Origin: an uncultured Bacteroidales bacterium
Lineage (GTDB): Bacteria; Bacteroidota; Bacteroidia; Bacteroidales; UBA932
Assembly (NCBI GenBank): GCA_945982095.1
Contig: CAMFRR010000072.1
Coordinates: forward strand, 1-5,571
DNA length: 5,571 bases
Direction: 5' to 3'
Shown here: positions 1 to 5,571 of the stretch, in pieces
Position numbering within the stretch: position 1 is the first letter of the stretch
Layout of the letters: each line of letters starts with the position of its first letter
Notes under the pieces: model-generated
Database searches by the model: none
Told to the model about the DNA's origin: nothing
Seen by the model: the letters and a program-made list of their open reading frames with translations, nothing else
Translations under genes and position numbers: made by a program

Positions 1-1
1 G

Positions 2-1762
2 TCATATGAGGGCTCTTTCGATAATGAATATGACGCCATTGCGGCATTTCTGGGCCTGACTGAGCTTTCAGAGGCAGACCCATCGGATCTGGAACATTTT
101 CAGCAGCTCCTGCGTAAGCCCTTGCCCTTGAACGCTGCAGGGAAAAGACTCCTTGAAGAAAGTTGTCTTTTCACCTCTTATCAGGTGGAAAGCTTGTTGG
201 ATTACCGTGAGCGAAACGGTCAGATACTGTCTGTGCGAGAATTGGCCCAGATAGATGGATTCGGGGAACATTTTGCTGCTCTTGCAGCTCCTTTCATAAA
301 CTTCGATGCTCTTGGAAAAGATATTTTTTCTCGTACAGCTCATGCCGAAGAGGCCTTTTCAGCAGCGTCCCTGCGCATATCAGAGGGGAAAGCCTCATAT
401 TCAGTTGGGGCAAAGGCGCTTGCGGAATATTCAGGCAGAAGGGGAGTGGCGGGGGTCTCTCTGGCCTATAAGATGGGCAACACCCACTGGAAGGAAACAC
501 CACGTGAGCATTTGATGGGCGGGAGCCTTAGCCTCAAGGGTGGAAAATGTTTGCGCAGCCTGGTGCTGGGCTGTTTCAATGCCCGTTTCGGCCAGGGAAT
601 GGCTCAGTGGAGCGGAATTGTGATGGAATCTTTCTCCACCCCTTCATCCCTGATGAAGAGACCCTCGCAGATTTCCCCTTACACGGGCTGGTCCACTTCA
701 TATGCCATGTGCGGAGCTGCGGCTCATCTGGCATTCGGGCCCTTTTCCCTCGTTCCATATGCCGATGTGACAGGAGGAAAATACGGCCTGACTTCAAGCT
801 GGTCTTTCAGGGACGGGAACCTGGGTCTGGGCCTGCATTATTCAGGTACAGGCCTGGTAACAGGATATGCAGAACCCTCCCTTGCCGTTTCTGCAGATTA
901 TCAGCATAGTCTCGGAGCCGCGGTATTGTTTGCTGAACTGATGTGCAGACCACATTTTTCATCGTATGTGGAATATGGAATAGTTGGCGGGGTTCGTTAT
1001 AGATTGGGGACTTCTGACATGGGACTCAGGCTGCAGGCCTCACATAAATATTTTGACCTGAGTGCTGCCTGGGCCTGCGCGTGGCAAGGTATGAAGCATA
1101 GCATGAATCTGGGCCTGAAATCCTGCTTCTATCCAAAGGGCGCTTACAGGACTCCTGCAGGAGCAATGAAAAACAAACTGACAGCAGCTTACATCTATGA
1201 TGGGGCTTTGGGTCGCAAGGGTACTATGAAAATGCAGACCAGATACAATATCACCCTCAAGAACCTTAGCCCTGCCTGCCGTAGCGATGACCCTTATCTT
1301 AATGCCTGGCCTTTTTTCCGCACCGAGCTGAGCCAAAGCATATCAATGAGTTGGGGCCCATGTTCGGCAGGGCTGAAGCTATGCGGAGGCTATCTTGTCA
1401 AAAGGCAAAAGGACAGCCAGGATGTTTATGGACATTTGTTCGGTATGGTCTCTTTGGACGGGTCCTACGAAGCGCAATGGTGCAAGCTCAGGATTCAGGC
1501 TGCCTTGTTTGCGGTTGATGACTGGGACGGGCGCATATACTGGTACCAATACGACGCTCCCGGGATGTTCAATCTCAGCCCTCTGTATGGCAGGGGATGG
1601 AGCACTGCGGCATATTGCGTATTCCGCCTGTGTTCTTTCCTGAAAATACACCTGAGAGCCGGATACAGTGCATATCCTCCCTCTTTTCAGAGCTCTGCAA
1701 CGCCTGCCAGGAGCCGTCCTTCCCTGGATGGGCGCCTTTGCCTAAGTATTGAAATGAAATAG
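2..1762 (+). CDS. Helix-hairpin-helix (ComEA-like) plus beta-barrel envelope protein, 5' end outside window
   Basis: The reading frame is open from base 2, so the visible 586 residues are the C-terminal part; start codon and signal peptide lie upstream. Residues about 41-101 look like a ComEA-type double helix-hairpin-helix: an N-A-A-G-K-R-L-L-E-E start, a Y-R-E-R-N-G turn near 69, then an E-L-A-Q-I-D-G-F-G hairpin (G-F-G at 86-88). The acidic helix before it (about 8-40) also fits Bacteroidota proteins of this class. The remaining ~480 residues are Gly/Ser/aromatic-rich alternating strands typical of an outer-membrane barrel, with R-F-G-Q-G at 195-199 and a D-D-W-D-G-R-I-Y-W-Y-Q-Y-D block near 506-518 that resembles a conserved C-terminal motif of the family. 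The fold suggests DNA contact, as in ComEA of DNA uptake, but no function is shown for the barrel form. The barrel part carries many cysteines. No terminator follows; the next gene starts 72 bp downstream behind its own promoter. Family assignment is from recalled similarity. Confidence 0.85.
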   Translation, partial: SYEGSFDNEYDAIAAFLGLTELSEADPSDLEHFQQLLRKPLPLNAAGKRLLEESCLFTSYQVESLLDYRERNGQILSVRELAQIDGFGEHFAALAAPFINFDALGKDIFSRTAHAEEAFSAASLRISEGKASYSVGAKALAEYSGRRGVAGVSLAYKMGNTHWKETPREHLMGGSLSLKGGKCLRSLVLGCFNARFGQGMAQWSGIVMESFSTPSSLMKRPSQISPYTGWSTSYAMCGAAAHLAFGPFSLVPYADVTGGKYGLTSSWSFRDGNLGLGLHYSGTGLVTGYAEPSLAVSADYQHSLGAAVLFAELMCRPHFSSYVEYGIVGGVRYRLGTSDMGLRLQASHKYFDLSAAWACAWQGMKHSMNLGLKSCFYPKGAYRTPAGAMKNKLTAAYIYDGALGRKGTMKMQTRYNITLKNLSPACRSDDPYLNAWPFFRTELSQSISMSWGPCSAGLKLCGGYLVKRQKDSQDVYGHLFGMVSLDGSYEAQWCKLRIQAALFAVDDWDGRIYWYQYDAPGMFNLSPLYGRGWSTAAYCVFRLCSFLKIHLRAGYSAYPPSFQSSATPARSRPSLDGRLCLSIEMK

Positions 1763-1770
1763 TTCAATAG

Positions 1771-1800
1771 TTTGAAAATAGGAGAATTGAAGTATATTTG
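1771..1800 (+). promoter_or_regulatory. Bacteroidetes-type promoter for the lipoprotein/DUF5723 operon
   Basis: TATATTTG at 1793-1800 matches the Bacteroidetes -7 consensus TAnnTTTG exactly. A TTTG at 1771-1774 serves as the -33 box, with 18 bases between the two, slightly short of the usual spacing. Transcription would start around 1805-1808, giving a leader of roughly 30 bases before the ATG at 1835. The promoter makes any start codon upstream of about 1805 unlikely for the next gene. The leader is A/T-rich with no clear Shine-Dalgarno sequence, as is common in this phylum. Confidence 0.7.
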
Positions 1801-1834
1801 CATAATAATAGGGAGAACACTAAATTTTATTACT

Positions 1835-3526
1835 ATGTACAACGCTAAACACCTGACTCCGACAATGGCAGCCATATTGCTATCATTGTCGGCCGCTTTG
1901 TCTTCCTGCGTGAATGAGGCCTACAATGTCGAGAACATCGACACTGAAGTCACAGTCGCACAAGACGGCCTGGCCCTACCGCTCGGAAGTACTAAGAAAA
2001 TTCAAGTATCTGAGCTCGTGAGCAAACTCGAAACTGATATGATCAGCGTTCTAGACGGCAGCTATGCCATACGCCAGAATGGTGAATACAATCTTACAGA
2101 AGAACTTCCTGACTTGAGCGAAATGCTCACCCTTGATGACATCAAGTATACTGAAGCAGTTCCCTTCAAGATGGAGATGAACAAGGATCTTGACATCACC
2201 ATCATACAGGCCGGCTCCCTCCCTGCTGAGATAGTAGGCATAGAGGAAGCTACTATGGACGATGCCGAGCTCAGCCTGGGACTCAAGCTCACCGGAATTC
2301 CTGACCTTGGATACAACAAAGAAATAGGTCTTGACGTAGCCTGGACTCTTCCTGAAGTGCTCGTGCTTGGAGCAGATGACAGGGTGAAGGACAATGTATT
2401 GACAATCAAAGGTACTCTCGACAAGTACGGTACCATAGCAATCGCTCCTCTGACAATCAAGGGCCTCAATCTCAAGGGCAAGGATATAAGCAAGGGCGTT
2501 GTTGACAAGATTGGAGTAAATGCAAAAATCAGCGTTGACAATCCTGACATTAACCTGTCTACTCTCAATGCGGACATTACCGCCAATGTTACAGCCAAAC
2601 TTACCGGCCTGCAGTTCAGCAAGGTATCAGGCAATGTGAAATATACTATCAACGAGAGCACCCAGACTGTAAGCCTCGAGGACGTTCCTGACATTCTCAA
2701 AGCTGATAATGCAAATCTTGACCTCTATAACCCTTATGTGCTGATTACTGCAAATACCAACATTGGTATTCCTATCGATGCCAAGCTTTCAATCGTTCCT
2801 GTCAGGGGAGGTGTAGAGTATGCGAATGAGGCTGTTGAAGCGAAACTCAGTATAGAGGGTGCTGAAAGCGCTCAGAAAGCTCAGGACTTCAAATATTACA
2901 TTGCAGTCAAGGACGAGGGACGCCCTGCAGATTTTGAATTTATCGGGGTTCCGGGTATCAAGAAGTTGCTTGCCAAGATTCCTGATGAGCTCAAAATCAA
3001 GGTCAATGCTGCCACCAACAGCAGCAAGCTGAGTACTATAGAATCTTCTGCAGATTATGTTTTCGACATAAACTACGACTTTGTATGTCCTATAGCCTTT
3101 GACGAGAACCTCCATCTGGAGTTTGAGACCAATGTGACAGGTGTTAATGAGACCATCTCCAAAGTAATAAAAGGAGCGACCGTGCAGCTTGGAGGTTCTA
3201 TTGAGAATACACTTCCTGTTCAGTTGAAGCTTGACGTCAGGGCTCTCGATGCTGAAGGCAAAGAACTGCCGCTCGAAACGCCTGCAATCCAGACAATAAG
3301 CTGCTGCAATGCTGACGGCAGTCCAAGCAAGAGCGATCTTAATCTCACCCTCAAGATGGCTAAAGGTGCATCCGCAGCGGCCATCGACCAGTTCAGGCTC
3401 ATATTCACGGTAACTTCAGGAAATGTGACAGGCATAGCTTTGAGCGAAGACGATTATGTTCAGGCTGTGCTCAAGCTCAGACTGCCAGAGGGCGTGACAG
3501 TGGACATTAAGGATTTTCAAAACTAA
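1835..3526 (+). CDS. Predicted lipoprotein of unknown function, partner of the DUF5723 protein
   Basis: A 563-residue protein. The N-terminus has a short basic stretch (K5, H6), a hydrophobic core (about 11-22) and a lipobox L22-S23-S24-C25, so it should be cleaved by signal peptidase II and lipidated on C25. The mature start (C-V-N-E-A-Y-N-V-E-N-I-D) lacks a strongly acidic surface-export tag right after the cysteine, so surface exposure cannot be predicted. The rest looks beta-rich, with many short alternating strands and recurring I/V-x-V/A-x-L patterns, but I recognise no named domain or catalytic motif. Only three further cysteines are seen (C418 and the pair C490-C491). I chose the ATG at 1835 because it follows the promoter and gives a good signal peptide; the ATG at 1865 would lose the basic residues. 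The stop is 9 bp before the next gene, which indicates an operon. From memory, similar lipoproteins opening with a Y-x-[VL]-x-N-I-D-T-E stretch precede DUF5723 genes in other Bacteroidales. Existence and export are secure; function is unknown. Confidence 0.88.
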   Translation: MYNAKHLTPTMAAILLSLSAALSSCVNEAYNVENIDTEVTVAQDGLALPLGSTKKIQVSELVSKLETDMISVLDGSYAIRQNGEYNLTEELPDLSEMLTLDDIKYTEAVPFKMEMNKDLDITIIQAGSLPAEIVGIEEATMDDAELSLGLKLTGIPDLGYNKEIGLDVAWTLPEVLVLGADDRVKDNVLTIKGTLDKYGTIAIAPLTIKGLNLKGKDISKGVVDKIGVNAKISVDNPDINLSTLNADITANVTAKLTGLQFSKVSGNVKYTINESTQTVSLEDVPDILKADNANLDLYNPYVLITANTNIGIPIDAKLSIVPVRGGVEYANEAVEAKLSIEGAESAQKAQDFKYYIAVKDEGRPADFEFIGVPGIKKLLAKIPDELKIKVNAATNSSKLSTIESSADYVFDINYDFVCPIAFDENLHLEFETNVTGVNETISKVIKGATVQLGGSIENTLPVQLKLDVRALDAEGKELPLETPAIQTISCCNADGSPSKSDLNLTLKMAKGASAAAIDQFRLIFTVTSGNVTGIALSEDDYVQAVLKLRLPEGVTVDIKDFQN

Positions 3527-3535
3527 TCTGGACCT

Positions 3536-4945
3536 ATGAAAAAGTTATTTTCAACATTGATAGCAGCACTTGCACTTACATGTGCAACTGCATCTGCACA
3601 GGCTCTCATAAGCTCGTACTTTCTTGATAATTCGCAGCTGAGAAACAGGCTCAATCCTGCTTTTGCTCCAAGATCCAACCATTTCGGCTTGCCTGTAATC
3701 TCCAACACAGGCATGGGCCTGTATGGCAACATTGGTCCTGCAGACTTCCTCTATCCAAAGAACGGTACACTTTACACCTTCCTCAACAAGAATGTGACTG
3801 TGGAAGAGTTTGCCTCACGCCTTGCGAAGAATCCAGGCATTGACATGGACCTCAATACTGAAATTTTGAATTTCGGCTTCTACACCAATCCCGGATGCTA
3901 CTGGAGCTTTGACATGGGCTTGCAGCTGAACGCGTCAGTGGGTGTTCCTCATGACCTCTTCATCTTCCTGAAACAGGGCATGTCTCAGGCCAGCAACACA
4001 TATTCGCTGAGCGGCTTCAATGTATTCGCAGACGCCAATATCTATGCCGCCATAGGACACTCACGTGACCTGTCAAACCTGGTTCCCGGCCTCAGCATAG
4101 GTGCAAAAGTGAAATTCCTCGCATCTTTGGCCAGTGTAGGCATGGACCTAGGCAAGTCATCACTTCAGCTCAGTGAGGATGCCTGGAAGGTTAACGTAGA
4201 TGCTACCGGCACCATTGCTGCTCCTTACATCAAGATGACAACTCCATCTGAACCCGGCACGCTGCCAAGCTTCGCATTCGACCAGTCAAAGATTTCACCT
4301 GCAGGTTTCGGATTTGCAGTGGATCTGGGTGCAGCGTACAGACTCAGCATAGGCAGCGTTGTTGACGGACTTACATTCTCCTTCTCTGCACTTGACCTGG
4401 GTGCCATCTTCTACAAGGCCAGCAATGTACAGAGACTGGTTTCAAAGAACAGCGCTTCATATATAGGTTTCAATGACATAGCCATAGGTGAGGATGCAAA
4501 CTTCGACCAAATGATTGAGGGCCTCAAGAATGATTTTCTAAAACTTGCTGACTTTGAGGAGGTTGCTTCAGAGAATCTTGCTCTTTCTGCCTGCCCTAAA
4601 GTCTTTGCCGGAGTTGAAATGCCTTTCGTACACGATAAGATGAGTGTAGGTCTGCTTTATAGCGGCAAGTTCGGCAGAAGACAGACAATCAATGAACTCA
4701 CCCTGTCTTATAACCTCAACCCATGCAAATGGTTCAATCTCGGCGTCAGCTGGTCATTCCTCAACTCATGGAAAACTCTAGGTTGGGTAATGGAGCTCAC
4801 TCCTAAAGCCGGTGTAAGTTTCTTCGTGGGAAGCGACTACACTTTCTTCCAGGTAATGCCTAAATACAATCTGCCTGTTGAGAAACTGTGGACAAATACA
4901 CGCTTCGGTCTGAACCTTACTCTCGGTTCCAAGCATTGCAAATAA
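3536..4945 (+). CDS. DUF5723 family exported protein, probable outer-membrane beta-barrel
   Basis: A 469-residue protein with a classical signal peptide: M-K-K, a hydrophobic core at 4-18, and an A-S-A cleavage site after residue 21. C16 does not sit in a proper lipobox, so signal peptidase I is expected. The mature protein begins with S-S-Y-F-L-D-N-S and R-N-R-L-N-P-A-F-A-P, followed by an L-Y-G-N-I-G-P-A-D-F-L-Y-P stretch; these resemble the conserved N-terminal signature of DUF5723 proteins of Bacteroidota. The remainder shows repeated amphipathic strands with Gly and aromatic residues, such as A-A-I-G-H-S-R-D-L, G-F-G-F-A-V-D-L-G-A-A-Y and W-F-N-L-G-V-S-W-S-F, consistent with a barrel. 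The last strand, F-G-L-N-L-T-L-G, is followed by S-K-H-C-K rather than ending on an aromatic residue. No enzyme motif is visible. It follows the lipoprotein gene by 9 bp with no promoter or clear Shine-Dalgarno between, so translation is probably coupled, and a terminator follows at 4981. Length fits a full-length family member. Molecular function is unknown. Confidence 0.88.
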   Translation: MKKLFSTLIAALALTCATASAQALISSYFLDNSQLRNRLNPAFAPRSNHFGLPVISNTGMGLYGNIGPADFLYPKNGTLYTFLNKNVTVEEFASRLAKNPGIDMDLNTEILNFGFYTNPGCYWSFDMGLQLNASVGVPHDLFIFLKQGMSQASNTYSLSGFNVFADANIYAAIGHSRDLSNLVPGLSIGAKVKFLASLASVGMDLGKSSLQLSEDAWKVNVDATGTIAAPYIKMTTPSEPGTLPSFAFDQSKISPAGFGFAVDLGAAYRLSIGSVVDGLTFSFSALDLGAIFYKASNVQRLVSKNSASYIGFNDIAIGEDANFDQMIEGLKNDFLKLADFEEVASENLALSACPKVFAGVEMPFVHDKMSVGLLYSGKFGRRQTINELTLSYNLNPCKWFNLGVSWSFLNSWKTLGWVMELTPKAGVSFFVGSDYTFFQVMPKYNLPVEKLWTNTRFGLNLTLGSKHCK

Positions 4946-4980
4946 GCTCATAGCCGCCGGCCATAGCCTTGGCAACAAAG

Positions 4981-5010
4981 CAGGGTGACCCAAAAGGTCA
5001 TCCTGTTTGT
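4981..5010 (+). terminator. Rho-independent terminator of the lipoprotein/DUF5723 operon
   Basis: A ten-base stem, CAGGGTGACC (4981-4990) with GGTCATCCTG (4996-5005), closes a CAAAA loop; one pair is a G-U wobble. It is followed by the T-rich tail TTTGTTTGT. Bases 4978-4979 (AA) can also pair with the first T residues of the tail. It lies 35 bases after the stop codon at 4943-4945. Confidence 0.85.
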
Positions 5011-5040
5011 TTGTACTCTCCGCGTTGACGCATCAGCCTT

Positions 5041-5068
5041 GTCATTTCGAGCGAAGTCGAGAAATCTG
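5041..5068 (+). repeat. Interspersed palindromic repeat, copy 1 (short form)
   Basis: The 28 bases begin GTCATTTCGAGCGAAG and end TCGAGAAATCTG. The ends form an imperfect hairpin (ATTTCGA against TCGAGAAAT with a two-base bulge) around a GCGAAG centre. The identical 28 bases recur at 5117-5144. This core is recognisable as a repeat family scattered between genes in Bacteroidota and some other bacteria. It is followed directly by TCATCCCGACC, a motif often seen beside such copies. Confidence 0.85.
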
Positions 5069-5116
5069 TCATCCCGACCATGCACACCCCATTACCATCC
5101 CGACCAAGCCCTCTCT

Positions 5117-5166
5117 GTCATTTCGAGCGAAGTCGAGAAATCTGCCCCTCGTAGGGGTAAAGCAGA
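5117..5166 (+). repeat. Interspersed palindromic repeat, copy 2, with an added hairpin
   Basis: Bases 5117-5144 are identical to copy 1 and in the same orientation. The copy runs on into a second hairpin: TCTGC (5141-5145) can pair with GCAGA (5162-5166), or CCCC (5145-5148) with GGGG (5154-5157) around TCGTA. The two share base 5145, so the added part is a stem with a bulged side (TAAA). I treat it as part of the same element because the outer stem uses the end of the core repeat. Confidence 0.75.
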
Positions 5167-5191
5167 CAAATAACATCGCCAAGATGGTCAG

Positions 5192-5227
5192 CAGATCTCT
5201 CCATTCGCTTCGCTCAGTCGAGATGAC
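5192..5227 (-). repeat. Interspersed palindromic repeat, copy 3 (divergent subtype, inverted)
   Basis: On the minus strand this copy starts GTCATCTCGACTGAGCGAAG and ends with GAGAGATCTG. It shares the GTCAT and GAGCGAAG parts with copies 1 and 2 but has ATCTC/GAGAT outer stems instead of ATTTC/GAAAT, and a longer middle. Its orientation is opposite to copies 1 and 2. The A/G and T/C changes fall on both arms, so the outer stem stays paired (ATCTC 5195-5199 with GAGAT 5220-5224). Confidence 0.75.
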
Positions 5228-5236
5228 AAAGGGGTG

Positions 5237-5253
5237 GCTGCGCTCTAAATGAC
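5237..5253 (-). repeat. Truncated repeat relic
   Basis: The 17 bases GCTGCGCTCTAAATGAC differ at only two positions from the end of the copy at 5288-5329 (GCTTCGCTCGAAATGAC). Only this end of the element remains. It is followed by a short G-rich linker and the same CACTCGACTG sequence that follows the next copy, so it looks like the remnant of an additional tandem unit. Confidence 0.6.
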
Positions 5254-5287
5254 AAGGGGGCACTCGACTGCAACCTGGGCGGATGTT

Positions 5288-5329
5288 CAGATTTCTCGAC
5301 TGCGCCCTTCGGGCTTCGCTCGAAATGAC
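5288..5329 (-). repeat. Interspersed palindromic repeat, copy 4 (long form, inverted)
   Basis: Read on the plus strand it begins CAGATTTCTCGACT and ends CGCTCGAAATGAC, the reverse complement of the copy 1 ends. In the middle it carries an extra hairpin, GCCC (5304-5307), loop TTC, GGGC (5311-5314), which copies 1 and 2 lack. It is thus a long form of the same family, in the opposite orientation. Confidence 0.82.
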
Positions 5330-5362
5330 AGGAGGCACTCGACTGCAACCTGGATGGATGTT

Positions 5363-5404
5363 CAGATTTCTCGACTTCGCACTGCGTGCTCCGCTCGAAA
5401 TGAC
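5363..5404 (-). repeat. Interspersed palindromic repeat, copy 5 (long form, inverted)
   Basis: This is the second tandem partner of the copy at 5288-5329, offset by exactly 75 bases. The extra central hairpin is GCAC (5379-5382), loop TGC, GTGC (5386-5389). Compared with copy 4 the third pair of the stem is changed from C-G to A-T on both sides, so pairing is kept. Confidence 0.82.
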
Positions 5405-5432
5405 AAGTGGCTATCCCTGCGGACTATTCCAT

Positions 5433-5478
5433 AAAAAAAGAAGATGACCTCAAGTCAACTTGACTTTTAGTCATCCTC
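5433..5478 (-). terminator. Rho-independent terminator of the rubredoxin gene
   Basis: Read on the minus strand, GAGGATGAC (5478-5470) pairs with GTCATCTTC (5448-5440) through nine pairs including one G-U wobble, and is followed by seven T residues (5439-5433). Inside lies a further perfect inverted repeat, AAGTCAA and TTGACTT (5452-5458 and 5460-5466), which stacks as an upper stem. It begins 12 bases past the stop codon. On the plus strand the hairpin is followed only by CGTTTTATT, so weak two-way action is possible but less likely. Confidence 0.88.
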
Positions 5479-5490
5479 GTTTTATTGTGC

Positions 5491-5571
5491 TTATTCTTCC
5501 GAGAACTGGTCTTTGCCAACTGAGCAGAGAGGACACACGAAATCATCTGGAAGATCCTCGAAGGCTGTTCC
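5491..5571 (-). CDS. Rubredoxin, C-terminal part (5' end outside window)
   Basis: The last 26 residues and stop codon are visible on the minus strand: G-T-A-F-E-D-L-P-D-D-F-V, then C-P-L-C-S-V-G-K-D-Q-F-S-E-E. This is the classic second half of a rubredoxin: the G-T-x-F-E-D-L-P-D-D-[WF]-x-C-P-x-C stretch holds the second CxxC pair that, with the first CxxC outside the window, binds a single iron in an Fe(Cys)4 site. Rubredoxins are small (about 50-55 residues) cytoplasmic electron carriers, in anaerobes often serving oxygen or peroxide defence with rubrerythrin or superoxide reductase. About half of the protein is therefore seen. The residue after the last cysteine is Ser where Gly is most common, and Phe replaces the usual Trp before V-C-P. 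The gene converges on the DUF5723 operon and ends in its own terminator. Confidence 0.9.
   Translation of the reverse strand, partial: GTAFEDLPDDFVCPLCSVGKDQFSEE

Larger units (their letters stand above)
5261..5410. repeat. 75-bp tandem direct duplication carrying two palindromic elements
   Basis: Two head-to-tail 75-bp units, 5261-5335 and 5336-5410, match at 66 of 75 positions without gaps. Each unit has a 27-base spacer starting CACTCGACTGCAACCTGG, a 42-base palindromic element, and a 6-base linker (AGGAGG or AAGTGG). Five of the nine differences fall within the central part of the element. The duplication probably arose by unequal recombination or slippage and then diverged. Confidence 0.85.
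4946..5490. other. Intergenic region between convergent genes, filled with repeats and two terminators
   Basis: These 545 bases hold no credible gene. They contain the terminator of the DUF5723 operon, a cluster of palindromic repeats (5041-5410) and the terminator of the rubredoxin gene. Short open frames across the repeats translate into peptides with strings such as S-S-E-V-E-K-S, F-A-R-N-D and S-T-E-R-S-E-W-R-D, which are the typical by-products of this repeat family rather than proteins. Outside the repeats, an 11-bp direct repeat CATCCCGACCA occurs at 5070-5080 and 5096-5106. No tRNA, rRNA or transposase remnant was seen. Confidence 0.8.

Noticed and set aside
122..124. TTG start codon for the first plus-strand gene, giving a 546-residue protein
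   Set aside because: The frame is open to the window edge, and the upstream 40 residues continue the family's acidic helix; a TTG start would cut into the helix-hairpin-helix region and leave no signal peptide.
68..1651. Several 60-120 codon frames overlapping the first gene on both strands
   Set aside because: They lie wholly inside a well-supported coding region and show no domain, signal or composition of their own.
1772..1834. TTG start at 1772 adding 21 residues to the lipoprotein
   Set aside because: This lies within or before the promoter, and the added residues would push the signal peptide inward. ATG 1835 gives a normal lipoprotein signal.
2062..2700. 212-codon open frame antisense to the lipoprotein gene
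   Set aside because: It is Ser/Leu/Pro-rich low-quality sequence, a reflection of the codon use of the sense gene, with no family resemblance, promoter or ribosome binding site.
5041..5404. CRISPR array
   Set aside because: Copies vary in length and orientation, spacing is irregular apart from one 75-bp duplication whose spacers are also repeated, and no cas gene is present.
5041..5410. Insertion sequence or MITE with a defined target-site duplication
   Set aside because: No transposase fragment is present, and no clean target duplication could be found around the copies; the 11-bp direct repeat at 5070 and 5096 does not bracket a complete element.
4985..5434. Short open frames across the repeat cluster on both strands (4985-5173, 5007-5252, 5249-5434 plus; 5069-5338 minus)
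   Set aside because: They are translations of the palindromic repeats, and the first begins inside the terminator hairpin. These peptides are a known kind of false gene call.

Overview
The window looks like a piece of a Bacteroidota chromosome, most likely order Bacteroidales. The signs are a helix-hairpin-helix/beta-barrel envelope protein of the Bacteroidota type, a DUF5723-type envelope protein, a promoter with the Bacteroidetes -33/-7 pattern (TTTG ... TATATTTG), weak Shine-Dalgarno sequences, and the interspersed repeat family with the core TTTCGAGCGAAGTCGAGAAA. Genus cannot be fixed from this sequence.

Layout. Positions 2-1762 (+) hold the 3' part of a large gene whose start lies before the window. 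It encodes a ComEA-like tandem helix-hairpin-helix region followed by a long, probably beta-barrel, outer-membrane domain. A short gap (1763-1834) carries a good Bacteroidetes promoter. It drives a two-gene operon: a 563-residue lipoprotein of unknown function (1835-3526) and, 9 bp later, a 469-residue exported DUF5723-family protein (3536-4945). The operon ends at a strong hairpin terminator (4981-5010).

Positions 5011-5432 contain no credible gene. They hold at least five copies, plus one relic, of a palindromic intergenic repeat. The first two copies point one way and the rest the other way, and the last two sit in a 75-bp tandem duplication whose apical hairpin shows a compensatory base-pair change. 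On the minus strand, entering from the right edge, is the C-terminal end of a rubredoxin (5491-5571) with its own terminator (5433-5478). The repeat cluster therefore lies between two convergent, terminated transcription units.

How the genes relate. The three plus-strand genes all encode predicted envelope proteins. The lipoprotein and DUF5723 protein are tightly coupled and probably act together at the outer membrane; their biochemical role is unknown. The helix-hairpin-helix protein may be linked to DNA handling at the cell surface, but this rests on the fold only. The rubredoxin is an unrelated cytoplasmic iron electron carrier.
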